DNA of 64,000 nt from Actinobacteria bacterium Ga0077560 (GTDB lineage: Bacteria; Actinomycetota; Thermoleophilia; Miltoncostaeales; Miltoncostaeaceae): NCBI GenBank assembly GCA_001464275.1, contig LNFL01000057.1:37016-101015 (forward strand), written 5' to 3'. Both the position numbers and the translations under genes were made by a program. Below are positions 1-8,365 of the stretch, piece by piece (position 1 is the stretch's first letter; every line of letters begins with the position of its first letter). The notes under the pieces are model-generated. The model saw nothing but the letters and a program-made list of their open reading frames with translations, searched no databases and had not been told where the DNA came from.

Positions 1-33
1 AACGATCAACCCCACGCGTTTGCGGGCCGTCAC
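1..33 (-). CDS. Probable maleate isomerase (Asp/Glu racemase superfamily), first 11 codons only
   Basis: A GTG at 31-33 on the minus strand overlaps the TGA of the SRPBCC gene (GTGA overlap), the same spacing used throughout this operon. The visible peptide is MTARKRVGLIV, which matches the usual N-terminus of maleate cis-trans isomerases and related Asp/Glu racemase-fold enzymes (RVGLIVPSSN). Maleate to fumarate is the step missing from the rest of the cluster, so the context fits. Only 11 residues are inside the window, so the call is an inference from the motif start and the neighbours. Confidence 0.45.
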   Translation of the reverse strand, partial: MTARKRVGLIV

Positions 34-659
34 GGGCACCGCCTCCTTCCGACGAGGGCGACGACGAGCGCGAGGGCGAGCCCAAGGCACAGCCCGGCGA
101 GCCCCGTGATGCGGGGGTCCGCCGTCCATCGCATCGGGGCGACGGCCGGAGCGGGGCCGGCCGCGGGGACCGCCCGGGCCGGGGCCGGTGGGACAACATC
201 CGCCGTGATGCGCTGGCCGCTGAGGGCACCCTCCAGGGCCGCGGCGAACTGCTCGGTGATCGCCGTGGCCTGTTTGATCACGATCTTCTGGCCGACGGAG
301 CCCAGCATCCCGCCCAGGGCGACATCGGCCTCCAGCGACACCTTGGTGCCAGGTCCCTCCGGGCTGAGGACCACGGTGTTGACGGACCGCAGGCTGCCCG
401 CGGCCCCCCGCACCGCCTTGCCCACCGCGGTGAAGCGCATCCGATCCAGCGGCGTGCGCTCGGTCACGCGCATGCGCAGGTCGAAGGTGGCCGACATGGG
501 CCCGAGCGACTGCCGCACCCGGACATTGGTGGTGTCTTCGTCGACGACCTCGACGGACTCCATCCCCGGCACGCAACGGGCGACGCCCGGAATGTCCTCG
601 AAGAACCGCCAGACGTCCTCCGGCGGCCGGGGGATCACGAACGACTGCTCGACCCTCAT
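30..659 (-). CDS. SRPBCC (CoxG-like) subunit of a molybdenum hydroxylase, membrane-anchored
   Basis: 209 aa. The ORF track starts it far upstream at 872, but the homologous N-terminus (MRVEQSFVIPRPPEDVW) begins at the ATG at 657-659, which overlaps the TGA of the Mo subunit (ATGA). Residues 1-150 are a START/SRPBCC domain of the CoxG type. A Pro/Ala linker follows, then a single C-terminal hydrophobic helix (about 183-203) ending in Arg residues, as in CoxG anchors. CoxG proteins help mature or tether the partner molybdo-hydroxylase. Here it is a separate polypeptide next to the Mo/FAD/FeS subunits; a free SRPBCC subunit is a recorded trait of 3-hydroxypyridine hydroxylase (3hpd). Confidence 0.85.
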   Translation of the reverse strand: MRVEQSFVIPRPPEDVWRFFEDIPGVARCVPGMESVEVVDEDTTNVRVRQSLGPMSATFDLRMRVTERTPLDRMRFTAVGKAVRGAAGSLRSVNTVVLSPEGPGTKVSLEADVALGGMLGSVGQKIVIKQATAITEQFAAALEGALSGQRITADVVPPAPARAVPAAGPAPAVAPMRWTADPRITGLAGLCLGLALALVVALVGRRRCP

Positions 660-3031
660 GACATGCCCTCTCCCGCCGACGCCGCGGCGATGGCCCGCCA
701 CACCGATTCCGGGGTGATCGGCAGGCTCGTGATGTCCAGATTCATGTCCGACAGGGCGTCGCAGATCGCATTCGCGATGGCCGCGGCGGGAGGGATCGTC
801 CCGGTCTCGCCAACCCCGCGGACGCCGAAGGGCGTGACGGGCGACGCCACCTCGGTGTGCAGCAACTCCCACTCCGGCAGGTCGGCGGCGGTTGGGGCGA
901 AGTAGTCGAGCATCGACCCGCTCACCAGCTGCCCGGTATCCCTGTCGTACCGCAGCTCCTCGCCCAGCGCGGCACCGAAGCCCTGCGCCAGGGCACCCCG
1001 CACCTGTCCCTCCACGATGAGGGGGTTCACCACGGTTCCGGAGTCGTGGACGAACACGAACCGGTCCACGTCGAAGTCCCCGGTCTCGGGATCCACGGTG
1101 ACCACCGCGGCAGCGCTGCCGAAGGCGAACGCCGCGGCGGGCGGCTCGTAGTGCGCGGTGGCCTCCAGCCCCGGGTCCTCCTCATCGGGGATGCCGCGGC
1201 CAAAGATGGCGGCCTCGTGCACCTCGGCCAGGGAGATTGCGCACGCCGGGTCATCCCGCAGGCGCACGACCTGCCCGTCGATGGTGAGGTCCTCCGGGTC
1301 CACCGCCAAGCGGTACGCGGCGATCCGCAGGGTCTTCGCCCGCAACTCCGAGGCAGCGATGCGGACCGCGCCGGCTGCCGCGATCATCGTGCGGGACGAA
1401 AACCCGCCGGTGTTCAGCGGTGATGCGCCGGTATCCCCCGCGTGGACCGTGATGCGCGCGAAGTCGACGCCGTGCACTTGGGCGCAGACCTGCGCGATGG
1501 TGGTCTCGCTGCCCTGTCCCATTGTCGACACGCCGGTGAACAGGTCGATGCCGCCGGTCCGGTTGGCCCGCAGGGTCAGGCTCTCGTGGGTGCCGTATCG
1601 GGAACGCCGGTCAGCCAGGAACTTCGCCGACGGGTACCCCGTTCGCTCGATGAACGAGCTGAAGCCGATGCCGGTGCGCCGTCCGTCGGGCCGCACGGTG
1701 CCGCGGACCCGGTGCCCCGAGTAGTCCACCGCGTCGGCGGCCATCCGGAGACAACGCGGATAGTCGCCGGAGTCGTAGATGGCGCCCGACAGGTTCGTGA
1801 AGGGCAGTTCCTCTGGGGTCAGCAGGTTCATGAGCCGGACCTCGAGCGGATCGATGCCCACCTCCCGGGCCAGGCGGTCCATGAGCCGCTCGCGCGCGAA
1901 GTTCACCTCCGGCTGGCCGTACCCGCGGTACGCCCCGATGGGGGTCTTGTTGGTGACGACCACCTGCCGCTCCACGTGGCCGGCGGTCACGCGGTACGGC
2001 CCCGGATAGGTGTAGCTGGACAGCTGGGCCGGGCCGAACGACGAGTACTGGCCGCCGAGGTCCGCTGCGTAGGTGTCGGTGATGGCAAGAATGCGACCGG
2101 TCTGGGTCGCGGCGATGCGGAATCGGTGCACCGATTCGCGGGCGTGCGTGGTGGCCCGGAAGTGCTCCTGGCGGTCCTCGGCCCATTTCACCGGCCGCAC
2201 CAGGCGCATGCTGTGCAGGCACGCCAGGACGTCCTCGGGGTAGGCACCCAGCTTGAGCCCGTAGCCGCCGCCCACGTCCGAGGCGATGACGCGCACCTCG
2301 CCCTCGTCCAGGTGCAGCGTCTCGGCCAGCTGCATCCGCACCAGATGCGGGACCTGGGTTGCGCAGTGGACCGTGAGCCGGCGGGCGCCGGGTCGCCACT
2401 CCGCCACGACCGCCCGGGGTTCCATGGGGAGGCCGGTCACCCGGTTGACCCGGAAGACGTCCTCCACGATGACGTCCGCCGCGGCGAGTTCGGCATCCGC
2501 GCCAGGCCCCATGGGATTGGTGGACAGCAGGTTCGAGTCGAGCTGGGCGGGGTGCAGGACCGTGGCCTCCGGCGCCAGTGCGGCGAGGGTGTCGGTGACG
2601 TGCGGCAGCGGCTCCCACTCGACCTCGACCAGGTCGATCGCGTCCTCGGCGATGTGCCGGCTCGTGGCGGCGACCGACACGAATGCGTGGCCCTCGTAGA
2701 CGCACACCTCCGGGGCCAGCGCGTAGTACGGCAGGTCCGGGGTCCCGGGGGTCGGGCGCAGCGGCGAGATCACCGACGTGGCCGCGACCACGTCCGCCCC
2801 CACCAGGATGTGCCGCACGCCGTCGAGGCGCTCGGCGGCGGAGGTGTCCAGGTGGGCGATTCGGGCATGCGGGAACGGGCATCTGCCGACCGCCATGTGC
2901 AGCGCATCCGCGGGCCGGACATCATCGGTGAAGCGGCCGTCCCCACGCAGCAGGCGGTCGTCCTCCTTGCGGGTGACGGGGGTGCCCACCCCGACGGGGG
3001 CGCCGGCGACGTGCGGCAGGGTGTCAGCCAC
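656..3031 (-). CDS. Molybdopterin-binding large subunit of xanthine dehydrogenase-family hydroxylase
   Basis: 791 aa, normal length for CoxL/XDH large subunits. The N-terminal Ald_Xan_dh_C domain begins VGTPVTRKEDDRLLRGDG and the Mo-binding domain contains VGGGYGLKLG and GAYRGYGQPEVNFARE. The catalytic glutamate motif GVGETG lies near the C-terminus. The CO-dehydrogenase-specific AYxCSFR loop is absent (GAYRGYGQ instead), so it is a hydroxylase of an organic substrate rather than a CO dehydrogenase. It overlaps both neighbours by 4-8 bases. With the FeS and FAD subunits it should hydroxylate a pyridine ring with water as the oxygen source. Context favours 3-hydroxypyridine to 2,5-dihydroxypyridine; nicotinate is an alternative substrate. 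Confidence 0.9.
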   Translation of the reverse strand: MADTLPHVAGAPVGVGTPVTRKEDDRLLRGDGRFTDDVRPADALHMAVGRCPFPHARIAHLDTSAAERLDGVRHILVGADVVAATSVISPLRPTPGTPDLPYYALAPEVCVYEGHAFVSVAATSRHIAEDAIDLVEVEWEPLPHVTDTLAALAPEATVLHPAQLDSNLLSTNPMGPGADAELAAADVIVEDVFRVNRVTGLPMEPRAVVAEWRPGARRLTVHCATQVPHLVRMQLAETLHLDEGEVRVIASDVGGGYGLKLGAYPEDVLACLHSMRLVRPVKWAEDRQEHFRATTHARESVHRFRIAATQTGRILAITDTYAADLGGQYSSFGPAQLSSYTYPGPYRVTAGHVERQVVVTNKTPIGAYRGYGQPEVNFARERLMDRLAREVGIDPLEVRLMNLLTPEELPFTNLSGAIYDSGDYPRCLRMAADAVDYSGHRVRGTVRPDGRRTGIGFSSFIERTGYPSAKFLADRRSRYGTHESLTLRANRTGGIDLFTGVSTMGQGSETTIAQVCAQVHGVDFARITVHAGDTGASPLNTGGFSSRTMIAAAGAVRIAASELRAKTLRIAAYRLAVDPEDLTIDGQVVRLRDDPACAISLAEVHEAAIFGRGIPDEEDPGLEATAHYEPPAAAFAFGSAAAVVTVDPETGDFDVDRFVFVHDSGTVVNPLIVEGQVRGALAQGFGAALGEELRYDRDTGQLVSGSMLDYFAPTAADLPEWELLHTEVASPVTPFGVRGVGETGTIPPAAAIANAICDALSDMNLDITSLPITPESVWRAIAAASAGEGMS

Positions 3032-3494
3032 CGGTGAGGCGGCGCTCCACCGCCCGGACGATGCCCTCGTAGCCCGTGCACCTGCAGAGCACCCCGCTGA
3101 GCTCCTCCCTGATCTCTTCGCGCGTCAGGCGCCTTCCGGAGCGCTCCAGGGCGGTGGCGGCCATGAGGAATCCCGGCGTGCAGAAACCGCACTGCAGGGC
3201 ATGGGCCTCCTTGAACGCGCGCTGCAGCGGTGCCAGTTCCTCGCCGGTGGCCAGCCCTTCCACCGTCTCCACCTCACACCCGTCGAGTTGCGGGGCGAGC
3301 AGCAGACAACCTTTCACCGCGGTGCCGTCGAGCAGGATCGTGCACATCCCGCACACCCCCTGCTCGCAGCCCACGTGCGTGCCCGTGAGCCCGAGCATGC
3401 CCCGCAGCAGGTCAGCGGCATGCATCCGGGGTTCCACGTCCAGCACATGCCGAGTGCCGTTCACCGTCACGAGGATGGGGACGGTCTCAATCAC
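3024..3494 (-). CDS. 2Fe-2S subunit of the molybdenum hydroxylase
   Basis: 156 aa, CoxS family. The plant-type ferredoxin cluster uses C43, C48, C51 and C63 (GCEQGVCGMC), and the second cluster uses C102, C105, C137 and C139 (QCGFCTPG, LCRCTGY). It carries electrons from the Mo site to the FAD subunit. It overlaps the large-subunit gene by 8 bases and the FAD-subunit gene by 4, so the three are almost certainly translationally coupled. All eight ligand cysteines are present. Confidence 0.93.
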   Translation of the reverse strand: MIETVPILVTVNGTRHVLDVEPRMHAADLLRGMLGLTGTHVGCEQGVCGMCTILLDGTAVKGCLLLAPQLDGCEVETVEGLATGEELAPLQRAFKEAHALQCGFCTPGFLMAATALERSGRRLTREEIREELSGVLCRCTGYEGIVRAVERRLTGG

Positions 3495-4354
3495 TCGTGG
3501 CCTCCCGCCAGAGCGCTGAGCATGCGTCGCACGTGCACCGGCACCAGGTGCCGGCGGTACTCGGCCGACGCCCGGAAGTCGTCGGGCGGGTCGCAGTCCT
3601 CGAGTGCAAGGAGGGCGGCATCTCGAACCAGTGCGTCATCCCATCGCCGTCCCTCGAGGGCCCGTGCCGCCGCGGCCGCGAGAACGGGACGGTCGTGCAC
3701 GCCGCCAAGCGCGATCCGGATGTCTCGCCAGGTGCCATCCGGCTCGGGGCGGCCGACCACCGCAAGCGACAGCACCGCGAAGTCGTTGTGCTTCCGGCCT
3801 CGCTCGAAGAACCGGAACGCCGGCGCGGCGGGCGGGAAGATGACGTGGGTCAGCATCTCATCGGGCGCCAGCGCGGTGGTGTACGGACCGAGGAAGAACG
3901 CCTCCGCGTGGATGTCACGCACGCCGTCCGGCCCCTCGGCGCGCATGATCGCGCCCAGCGCCAGGGTCACGAGTGCGATTTCCCCGGTGGGATCGGCATG
4001 GGCCACCGCCCCACCCACCGTCCCGCGATTTCTGACCTGTCGGTCACCGATGTACGCGACGACGTGGCGGAGTAGGGGCACCCGCTCCGCCACCAGCGAC
4101 GAGCGCTCGATCTCGGCGTACCGGACGAGGGCGCCCACAGCCACCGCATCTCCCTGCAGCGCGATTTCGCCGAGAGCATCCGCCAAGCCGTTGACGTCGA
4201 TCACGACGGAGGGGCGCAGCAGCCGCATGTTGAGCATGGGCACCAGGCTTTGACCACCGGCGAGCAGGCGGGCATCCCCACGGTGCTCGGTCAGCAGCGC
4301 CACGGCGTCTGCGACGCTGACGGCCTTCACGTACTCGAACGGAGCCGGCTTCAC
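3491..4354 (-). CDS. FAD-binding medium subunit of the molybdenum hydroxylase
   Basis: 287 aa, CoxM family. The ORF track extends to 5014, but family homology begins with VKPAPFEYVKAVSVADAV at a GTG (4352-4354) that overlaps the TGA of the PPDK-like gene. The FAD-binding PCMH fold shows LLAGGQSLVPMLNMRL and the second FAD loop RNRGTVGGAVAHADPTGE, followed by the CO_deh_flav_C domain. Gene order Mo - FeS - FAD (3' to 5' on the minus strand) is compact, without gaps. It probably passes electrons to the respiratory chain or oxygen. Confidence 0.92.
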   Translation of the reverse strand: MKPAPFEYVKAVSVADAVALLTEHRGDARLLAGGQSLVPMLNMRLLRPSVVIDVNGLADALGEIALQGDAVAVGALVRYAEIERSSLVAERVPLLRHVVAYIGDRQVRNRGTVGGAVAHADPTGEIALVTLALGAIMRAEGPDGVRDIHAEAFFLGPYTTALAPDEMLTHVIFPPAAPAFRFFERGRKHNDFAVLSLAVVGRPEPDGTWRDIRIALGGVHDRPVLAAAAARALEGRRWDDALVRDAALLALEDCDPPDDFRASAEYRRHLVPVHVRRMLSALAGGHE

Positions 4355-5436
4355 GCGTCCGTCCGCTTGCCGACGCCCAGGAATGCGGAGATCACCCGGG
4401 TCGTGGCGCTCGTGGCTCCCTCCGCGGCGCGGCGTGCCGCCTCCTCTGCGTGGCGGGCGGTCCAGACGGTCTCGGGCCGGGCCTGCAGCAGGTGCAGCGC
4501 GCCGTCTCCGCCGATGGCCCACTCGATGTCCTGCGGGGCACCTCTGTGACGCTCGATGGCCTTGCCGAGCGCGGCCAGCGCGAAGACCTCGTCGTCGGAG
4601 ACCGAGCACTCCGCCGTCCTCGGTTCCTCCAGCGGGAGGGCGTGAACGCCGCCGGTGGTCTCGTCGAACCGGTACTCGACGTCCTTCCGCGCCACGTGGC
4701 GATCGGCGATCACCATGGTGACCTTGTCGACGCGATGCCGGTCGGGGGTGACGTCTCCCTTCACGACGCCCTCCCCCAGGCCCCAGCAGCTCTCGATGAC
4801 GATCCGGGAACGGTCGCCGCTCACCGGGTCCATGGTGAACATCACCCCTGCCGAGCGCGCCGGCACCATCACCTGCACTCCTACGCACATGCCGGGCAGC
4901 ACCCCTGCGTGAGCACCCCCGTCCCCCGGGCGATACGTGAGCACCTCGGGGTTGAACAGGCTCGCCCAGCAACGCCGCACGTGGGCGATGACCTCGTCGG
5001 CGCCCATCACCCACAGGTAGGTCTCGTACTGACCGGCGAAACTTGCACCGTCCAGATCCTCGCTGACGCCCGATGAACGGACGGCCACGGGCACCGGATC
5101 GGCGCCGGTCATGGTGCTCAGGCGTGCGTAGGCGTCGCGGATGGCCTCATCGAGGTCGGTGGGCATGGGCGTCGCGGCGATCACGCCGGCGATGCCGGCG
5201 CTCGCGGCAACAACCGCCTCATGGTCATCAAGGTCCAGCGAGGCCGTCACGGCGGCAACGTGGCCGGCAAGGCCCGCGGCCTCCGCGAACCGCGCGAAAG
5301 CGTGCGTGGTCACCCCGAACGCGGGCGGCACGTCGAAACCGGCAGAGGCGAGCTCGGAGAGCGAGTTGACCTTGCCGCCCAGCGACGCGACGTCCGCGCC
5401 GGGATCGTCGATCCACATGACCGCGGGCCCGCCCAT
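4351..5436 (-). CDS. Stand-alone PEP synthase/PPDK N-terminal (ATP-binding) domain protein
   Basis: 361 aa. The ATG at 5434-5436 is chosen because a GGGAGGTGA Shine-Dalgarno sits 5 bases before it; a GTG two codons upstream overlaps the nicX stop but would bury that site. The protein has the PPDK_N ATP-grasp fold: LGGKVNSLSELASAGFDVPPAF at the start, VAVRSSGVSEDLDGASFAGQ, and the C-terminal EWAIGG and LLQARPE. It ends there, so the swivelling phospho-histidine domain and PEP-binding barrel of full PEP synthase are missing. Two known precedents are the beta subunit of phenylphosphate synthase and the pyruvate-phosphate dikinase of the 3hpd cluster, reported to be needed for 3-hydroxypyridine hydroxylase activity. 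A PEP-utilizing partner may lie beyond the left edge. Confidence 0.85.
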   Translation of the reverse strand: MGGPAVMWIDDPGADVASLGGKVNSLSELASAGFDVPPAFGVTTHAFARFAEAAGLAGHVAAVTASLDLDDHEAVVAASAGIAGVIAATPMPTDLDEAIRDAYARLSTMTGADPVPVAVRSSGVSEDLDGASFAGQYETYLWVMGADEVIAHVRRCWASLFNPEVLTYRPGDGGAHAGVLPGMCVGVQVMVPARSAGVMFTMDPVSGDRSRIVIESCWGLGEGVVKGDVTPDRHRVDKVTMVIADRHVARKDVEYRFDETTGGVHALPLEEPRTAECSVSDDEVFALAALGKAIERHRGAPQDIEWAIGGDGALHLLQARPETVWTARHAEEAARRAAEGATSATTRVISAFLGVGKRTDA

Positions 5437-5438
5437 GC

Positions 5439-6479
5439 TCACCTCCCGTCGGCCTGCAGCGCCGGCACGACGATGTCGCCGTCCACCACCACCGGCTCTC
5501 CATCCAGATAGAGGGTGCAGTTGCGCATGGGGAAGTCCACATGGCACGCCGTGTCGTTGTCGCCGCCGAGCTCCGAGTTGGGCCCGGTGGAGAACAGGAC
5601 GTTGCCGTAGAAGGACCGCCCATGCATGCCCATCCCCCGCCGGTCGTGGGCCAGGATCGACCACTTGGCCGTCTCCAGCATGCCCCAGCCGATGTGGGAG
5701 ATCGCGTACCCGCGCGGGTCGTCGAACGACTCCATGTACTCACGCAGCAGGTCGGCGTCCACCCCGCCCTCGATCGAGGTGATCCGCCCCGCCTCGATGG
5801 TGAGTGTGATGGGCGTCTGCACATAGGACTTGAACGGGAAGATGATGTCGCCGGGCGCCAGCACCACCGTGCCGTCCACCCCGTCGTCGGCGCCGCTGGT
5901 GAACGCGAAACCCGACGGCCAGTGATCCCACCGCCCGGGCGTGTCGGTGTACCCGTACTGGGTCATCGCCGGGTAGGCGCCGAGCCGGTAGGTCACGTCG
6001 CTGCCCGCGGCGTTGGTGAAGCGCAGGGTCTTGGCGCCCTCGAGCATCTTGGCCGCGAGTTCGACGCGCTCCCGCAGCCGCGTGCTGGGCGGCATGGCGC
6101 GGATGTGGTCGATGGGCTCCACGCACAGCAGCACCCGCGTGCCGGACGCCTGGATCTCAAGCTGCTCGGCCGAGAACAACAGGAAGATGGTGTCGATCAC
6201 CAGGTCGACGCCCTTCAGCGCCTCGATGGCGGGGCGGTTCTCCGCGAGAGGGGTCTGGCCGACCGCCCAAACACCCTCCTCGCCGTCCAGCGCGTTGGGA
6301 GATGCGGGCAGGCGCACATTGAAGCCCACGGCGCCCAACTGGGCGGCGGCCTCCAGGAAGGCGTCTGCGTATTCGATGCGCTCGCGCCCCTGCGAGAGCA
6401 CCGCGATGGTGGAGCCCGGTCCGATGCCGCAGAGCTCGAGCTCCTCTCGGCACATCTCGGTGAAGGTGGATTGAGGCAT
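5439..6479 (-). CDS. nicX: 2,5-dihydroxypyridine 5,6-dioxygenase (NicX family)
   Basis: 346 aa, the usual NicX length; the fold is that of M29 aminopeptidases. NicX hallmarks are seen as YPAMTQYGYTDTPGRWDHWP, GDIIFPFKSY, SHIGWGMLETAKW, FYGNVLFSTGPNSELGG and CHVDFPMRNCTLYLDGE, including the His/Glu/Asp metal ligands. The enzyme is an Fe(II)-dependent ring-cleaving dioxygenase that turns 2,5-dihydroxypyridine into N-formylmaleamate. An AGGAGG lies 10 bases before the ATG. The next gene downstream starts right at its end, and the deformylase gene lies 20 bases upstream, so it is in the middle of the operon. This is the gene that fixes the pathway. Confidence 0.93.
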   Translation of the reverse strand: MPQSTFTEMCREELELCGIGPGSTIAVLSQGRERIEYADAFLEAAAQLGAVGFNVRLPASPNALDGEEGVWAVGQTPLAENRPAIEALKGVDLVIDTIFLLFSAEQLEIQASGTRVLLCVEPIDHIRAMPPSTRLRERVELAAKMLEGAKTLRFTNAAGSDVTYRLGAYPAMTQYGYTDTPGRWDHWPSGFAFTSGADDGVDGTVVLAPGDIIFPFKSYVQTPITLTIEAGRITSIEGGVDADLLREYMESFDDPRGYAISHIGWGMLETAKWSILAHDRRGMGMHGRSFYGNVLFSTGPNSELGGDNDTACHVDFPMRNCTLYLDGEPVVVDGDIVVPALQADGR

Positions 6480-6499
6480 TGGCTGTCGTCCTCCTCGGA

Positions 6500-7357
6500 T
6501 CAGCGGCCTGCGGAGGAGGCGCTGAGTTGGGTGTTCAGGATCGTGCGGAGTTCCGTGAGGAACAGCGTGGGCTGGTCCCAGGGCACCATGTGGCCGGCGC
6601 CCGGGATGCAGTGCATGGTTGCCGCGGAGTTGGTGCGCGCGGCGTCCGCGGCACCCGCGGGGGTGACGACGGGGCTATCGCCGCCGTGGATGAACGCCAC
6701 GGGGGCCGGCACGGCCGGCCACGGGTCGAAGAAGTCCTCCAGGGTCATCTGTTCATAGGTTTCGAGGACGGCGTCCTCGCTACAGGTGGCCACCCATCGC
6801 GCGCGCAACAGCAGCTCCGCGCGTGACCACCTGGGGTAGAACCGGCGCACCTCGTCGCCGGTGGTGCCGGCGTAGCCCTCGTGCAGCTGTGCCAGGAAGG
6901 CGTCCCGCGACGTGGGGTAGGGCCCGCGGGTGGGCCCGCTGAGGGGTGGGTCGATGACGATGACGCCTCCCAGAGGCGTGCTCCCGGACGTGGCGAGCAC
7001 CGCGGCAACCCGTGCCCCCCAGGAATGCCCGAGCACGATCGGGTACCGCAGCGCGAGATCGGCGATCACCGCCTCAGCGTCGGCGGCGAACTCCGCGGCC
7101 GTGTAGCCGGACCCAGGGTCCGAGAGCCCGCGGCCACGCAGATCCACGACGACCGGTCGCACGAGATCGCGCAGCTCGGCCACCACGAAGTCCCACGTCA
7201 CCGCGGGGCTCGTGATGCCCGGCAGCACCAGCAGCGGCGGCAGCCCGCCGCCGTAGTCGAGAACGTGAACGTCGCCCTCCGGGCCGCGCACCATCCGGCT
7301 CTCCGCGCCCAGGACGCGCAGCTCCGCGATGAGCCCCACGGGCACCTCGGCGCTCAT
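6500..7357 (-). CDS. nicD: Alpha/beta hydrolase, probable N-formylmaleamate deformylase
   Basis: 285 aa. Canonical alpha/beta-hydrolase features are the oxyanion region LLVLPGITSPAVTWD, nucleophile elbow GHSWGAR (Ser112), the acid region AFIHGGDSPVVTP and the catalytic His in PGAGHMVPWD. In nicotinate and 3-hydroxypyridine pathways the enzyme acting after NicX is an alpha/beta hydrolase (NicD) that removes formate from N-formylmaleamate to give maleamate. The fold is certain; the specific substrate is inferred from its place between nicX and the dehydrogenase gene. Its ATG overlaps the stop of the upstream dehydrogenase gene (ATGA). Confidence 0.82.
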   Translation of the reverse strand: MSAEVPVGLIAELRVLGAESRMVRGPEGDVHVLDYGGGLPPLLVLPGITSPAVTWDFVVAELRDLVRPVVVDLRGRGLSDPGSGYTAAEFAADAEAVIADLALRYPIVLGHSWGARVAAVLATSGSTPLGGVIVIDPPLSGPTRGPYPTSRDAFLAQLHEGYAGTTGDEVRRFYPRWSRAELLLRARWVATCSEDAVLETYEQMTLEDFFDPWPAVPAPVAFIHGGDSPVVTPAGAADAARTNSAATMHCIPGAGHMVPWDQPTLFLTELRTILNTQLSASSAGR

Positions 7358-8349
7358 GTCTGCACCAGCCCGGTGAGCACCGTCAGGAGATGGTCGCCGA
7401 AGGCGCGGGTCCCCGCCGCGCCACCCTCGTCACCGGTGGGCGACGCGGCGCGGGTCCCCGCCACCGCGGCCTCGAGCGCGGAGGCCTCGTGCGGCAGCCC
7501 CAAGCCGTACCGCAGCATCAGCGCGGCGGACAGCAGCATGGCCGTGGGGTTCGCCCGGTCGCTTCCGGCGATGTCGGGAGCCGTGCCGTGCACGGGCTCG
7601 AACAGGTCGACGCCCCCGTCGCCGAGGCAGGCGGACGCCGCGACGCCGAGTCCCCCCGTAAGCGCGGCGGCGATGTCGGACAGGATGTCGCCGAAGGTGT
7701 TCTCGGTGACGATCACGTCGAACGCCGCAGCGTTCTCGACCAGGCGCATCGCCGCCGTGTCCACCAGGAGATGGTCCACGGCGACGTCCGGATACTCCGG
7801 TGCGAGCCCGTCGACGACCCCCCGCCACATGCGGGAGGTCGCCAGCACGTTGGCCTTGTCCACCGATGTCAACCGCCCGCGGCGCTGGCGCGCGAGGGCG
7901 AAGGCCCGGCGCGCCAGGCGCTCGACCTGGTCGGGGTGGTATTCCATGCGGTCGAACACCGTGCCGTCCGGGTCGACGCCGCGCGTGCCGAAGTACAGGC
8001 CGCCGACCAGCTCCCGCACGATCAGCAGGTCGATGCCGTCCGCCGTCGCGGGGCGCAGGTTCGCGTAGACGTCGAGCTCACGCCGGAGCCGGAACAGGCC
8101 GTCCTCGGGGTTGAGGCCGTCCTGCCAGGTGTAGCGGTCGGATCCCACCGCCCCCATCAACACCGCGTCGGCGCCGCGGCACGCCTCCAGGGTGACGGGC
8201 GGGAGCGGGTCGCCGTGGGTCGCGATGGCGCGGCCGCCCAGCGGCTGCTCCTCGATCTCGGCGTCCGGCACGAGCACAGCCAGCGCCCGGACCGCCTGCG
8301 CCATGACCTCCGGTCCGATGCCGTCTCCGGGCAGGCAGACGATCCTCAC
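7354..8349 (-). CDS. Isocitrate/isopropylmalate dehydrogenase family, LeuB-like
   Basis: 331 aa from a GTG at 8347-8349; the longer track ORF has no homology upstream of VRIVCLPGDGIGPEV. Family motifs are NAD-loop GDGIGPEV, LRRELDVYANLRP, VDKANVLATS, NTFGDILSD and the C-terminal GTAPDIAG. The substrate loop (EDGLFRLRR) and the VDKAN motif resemble 3-isopropylmalate dehydrogenase more than D-malate dehydrogenase (ATKSN). Inside a pyridine operon it may act on a C4 acid derived from maleate (for example D-malate), or on leucine biosynthesis; the sequence alone points to the LeuB type. ATGA overlap with the hydrolase gene. Confidence 0.8.
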   Translation of the reverse strand: MRIVCLPGDGIGPEVMAQAVRALAVLVPDAEIEEQPLGGRAIATHGDPLPPVTLEACRGADAVLMGAVGSDRYTWQDGLNPEDGLFRLRRELDVYANLRPATADGIDLLIVRELVGGLYFGTRGVDPDGTVFDRMEYHPDQVERLARRAFALARQRRGRLTSVDKANVLATSRMWRGVVDGLAPEYPDVAVDHLLVDTAAMRLVENAAAFDVIVTENTFGDILSDIAAALTGGLGVAASACLGDGGVDLFEPVHGTAPDIAGSDRANPTAMLLSAALMLRYGLGLPHEASALEAAVAGTRAASPTGDEGGAAGTRAFGDHLLTVLTGLVQT

Positions 8350-8365
8350 GAGAACCCCCAGTCCG

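Noticed and set aside
656-4354. Reading the CoxLMS-type subunits as a carbon monoxide dehydrogenase
   Set aside because: The AYxCSFR active-site loop of form I CO dehydrogenase is absent, and nicX and PPDK neighbours point to a pyridine hydroxylase.
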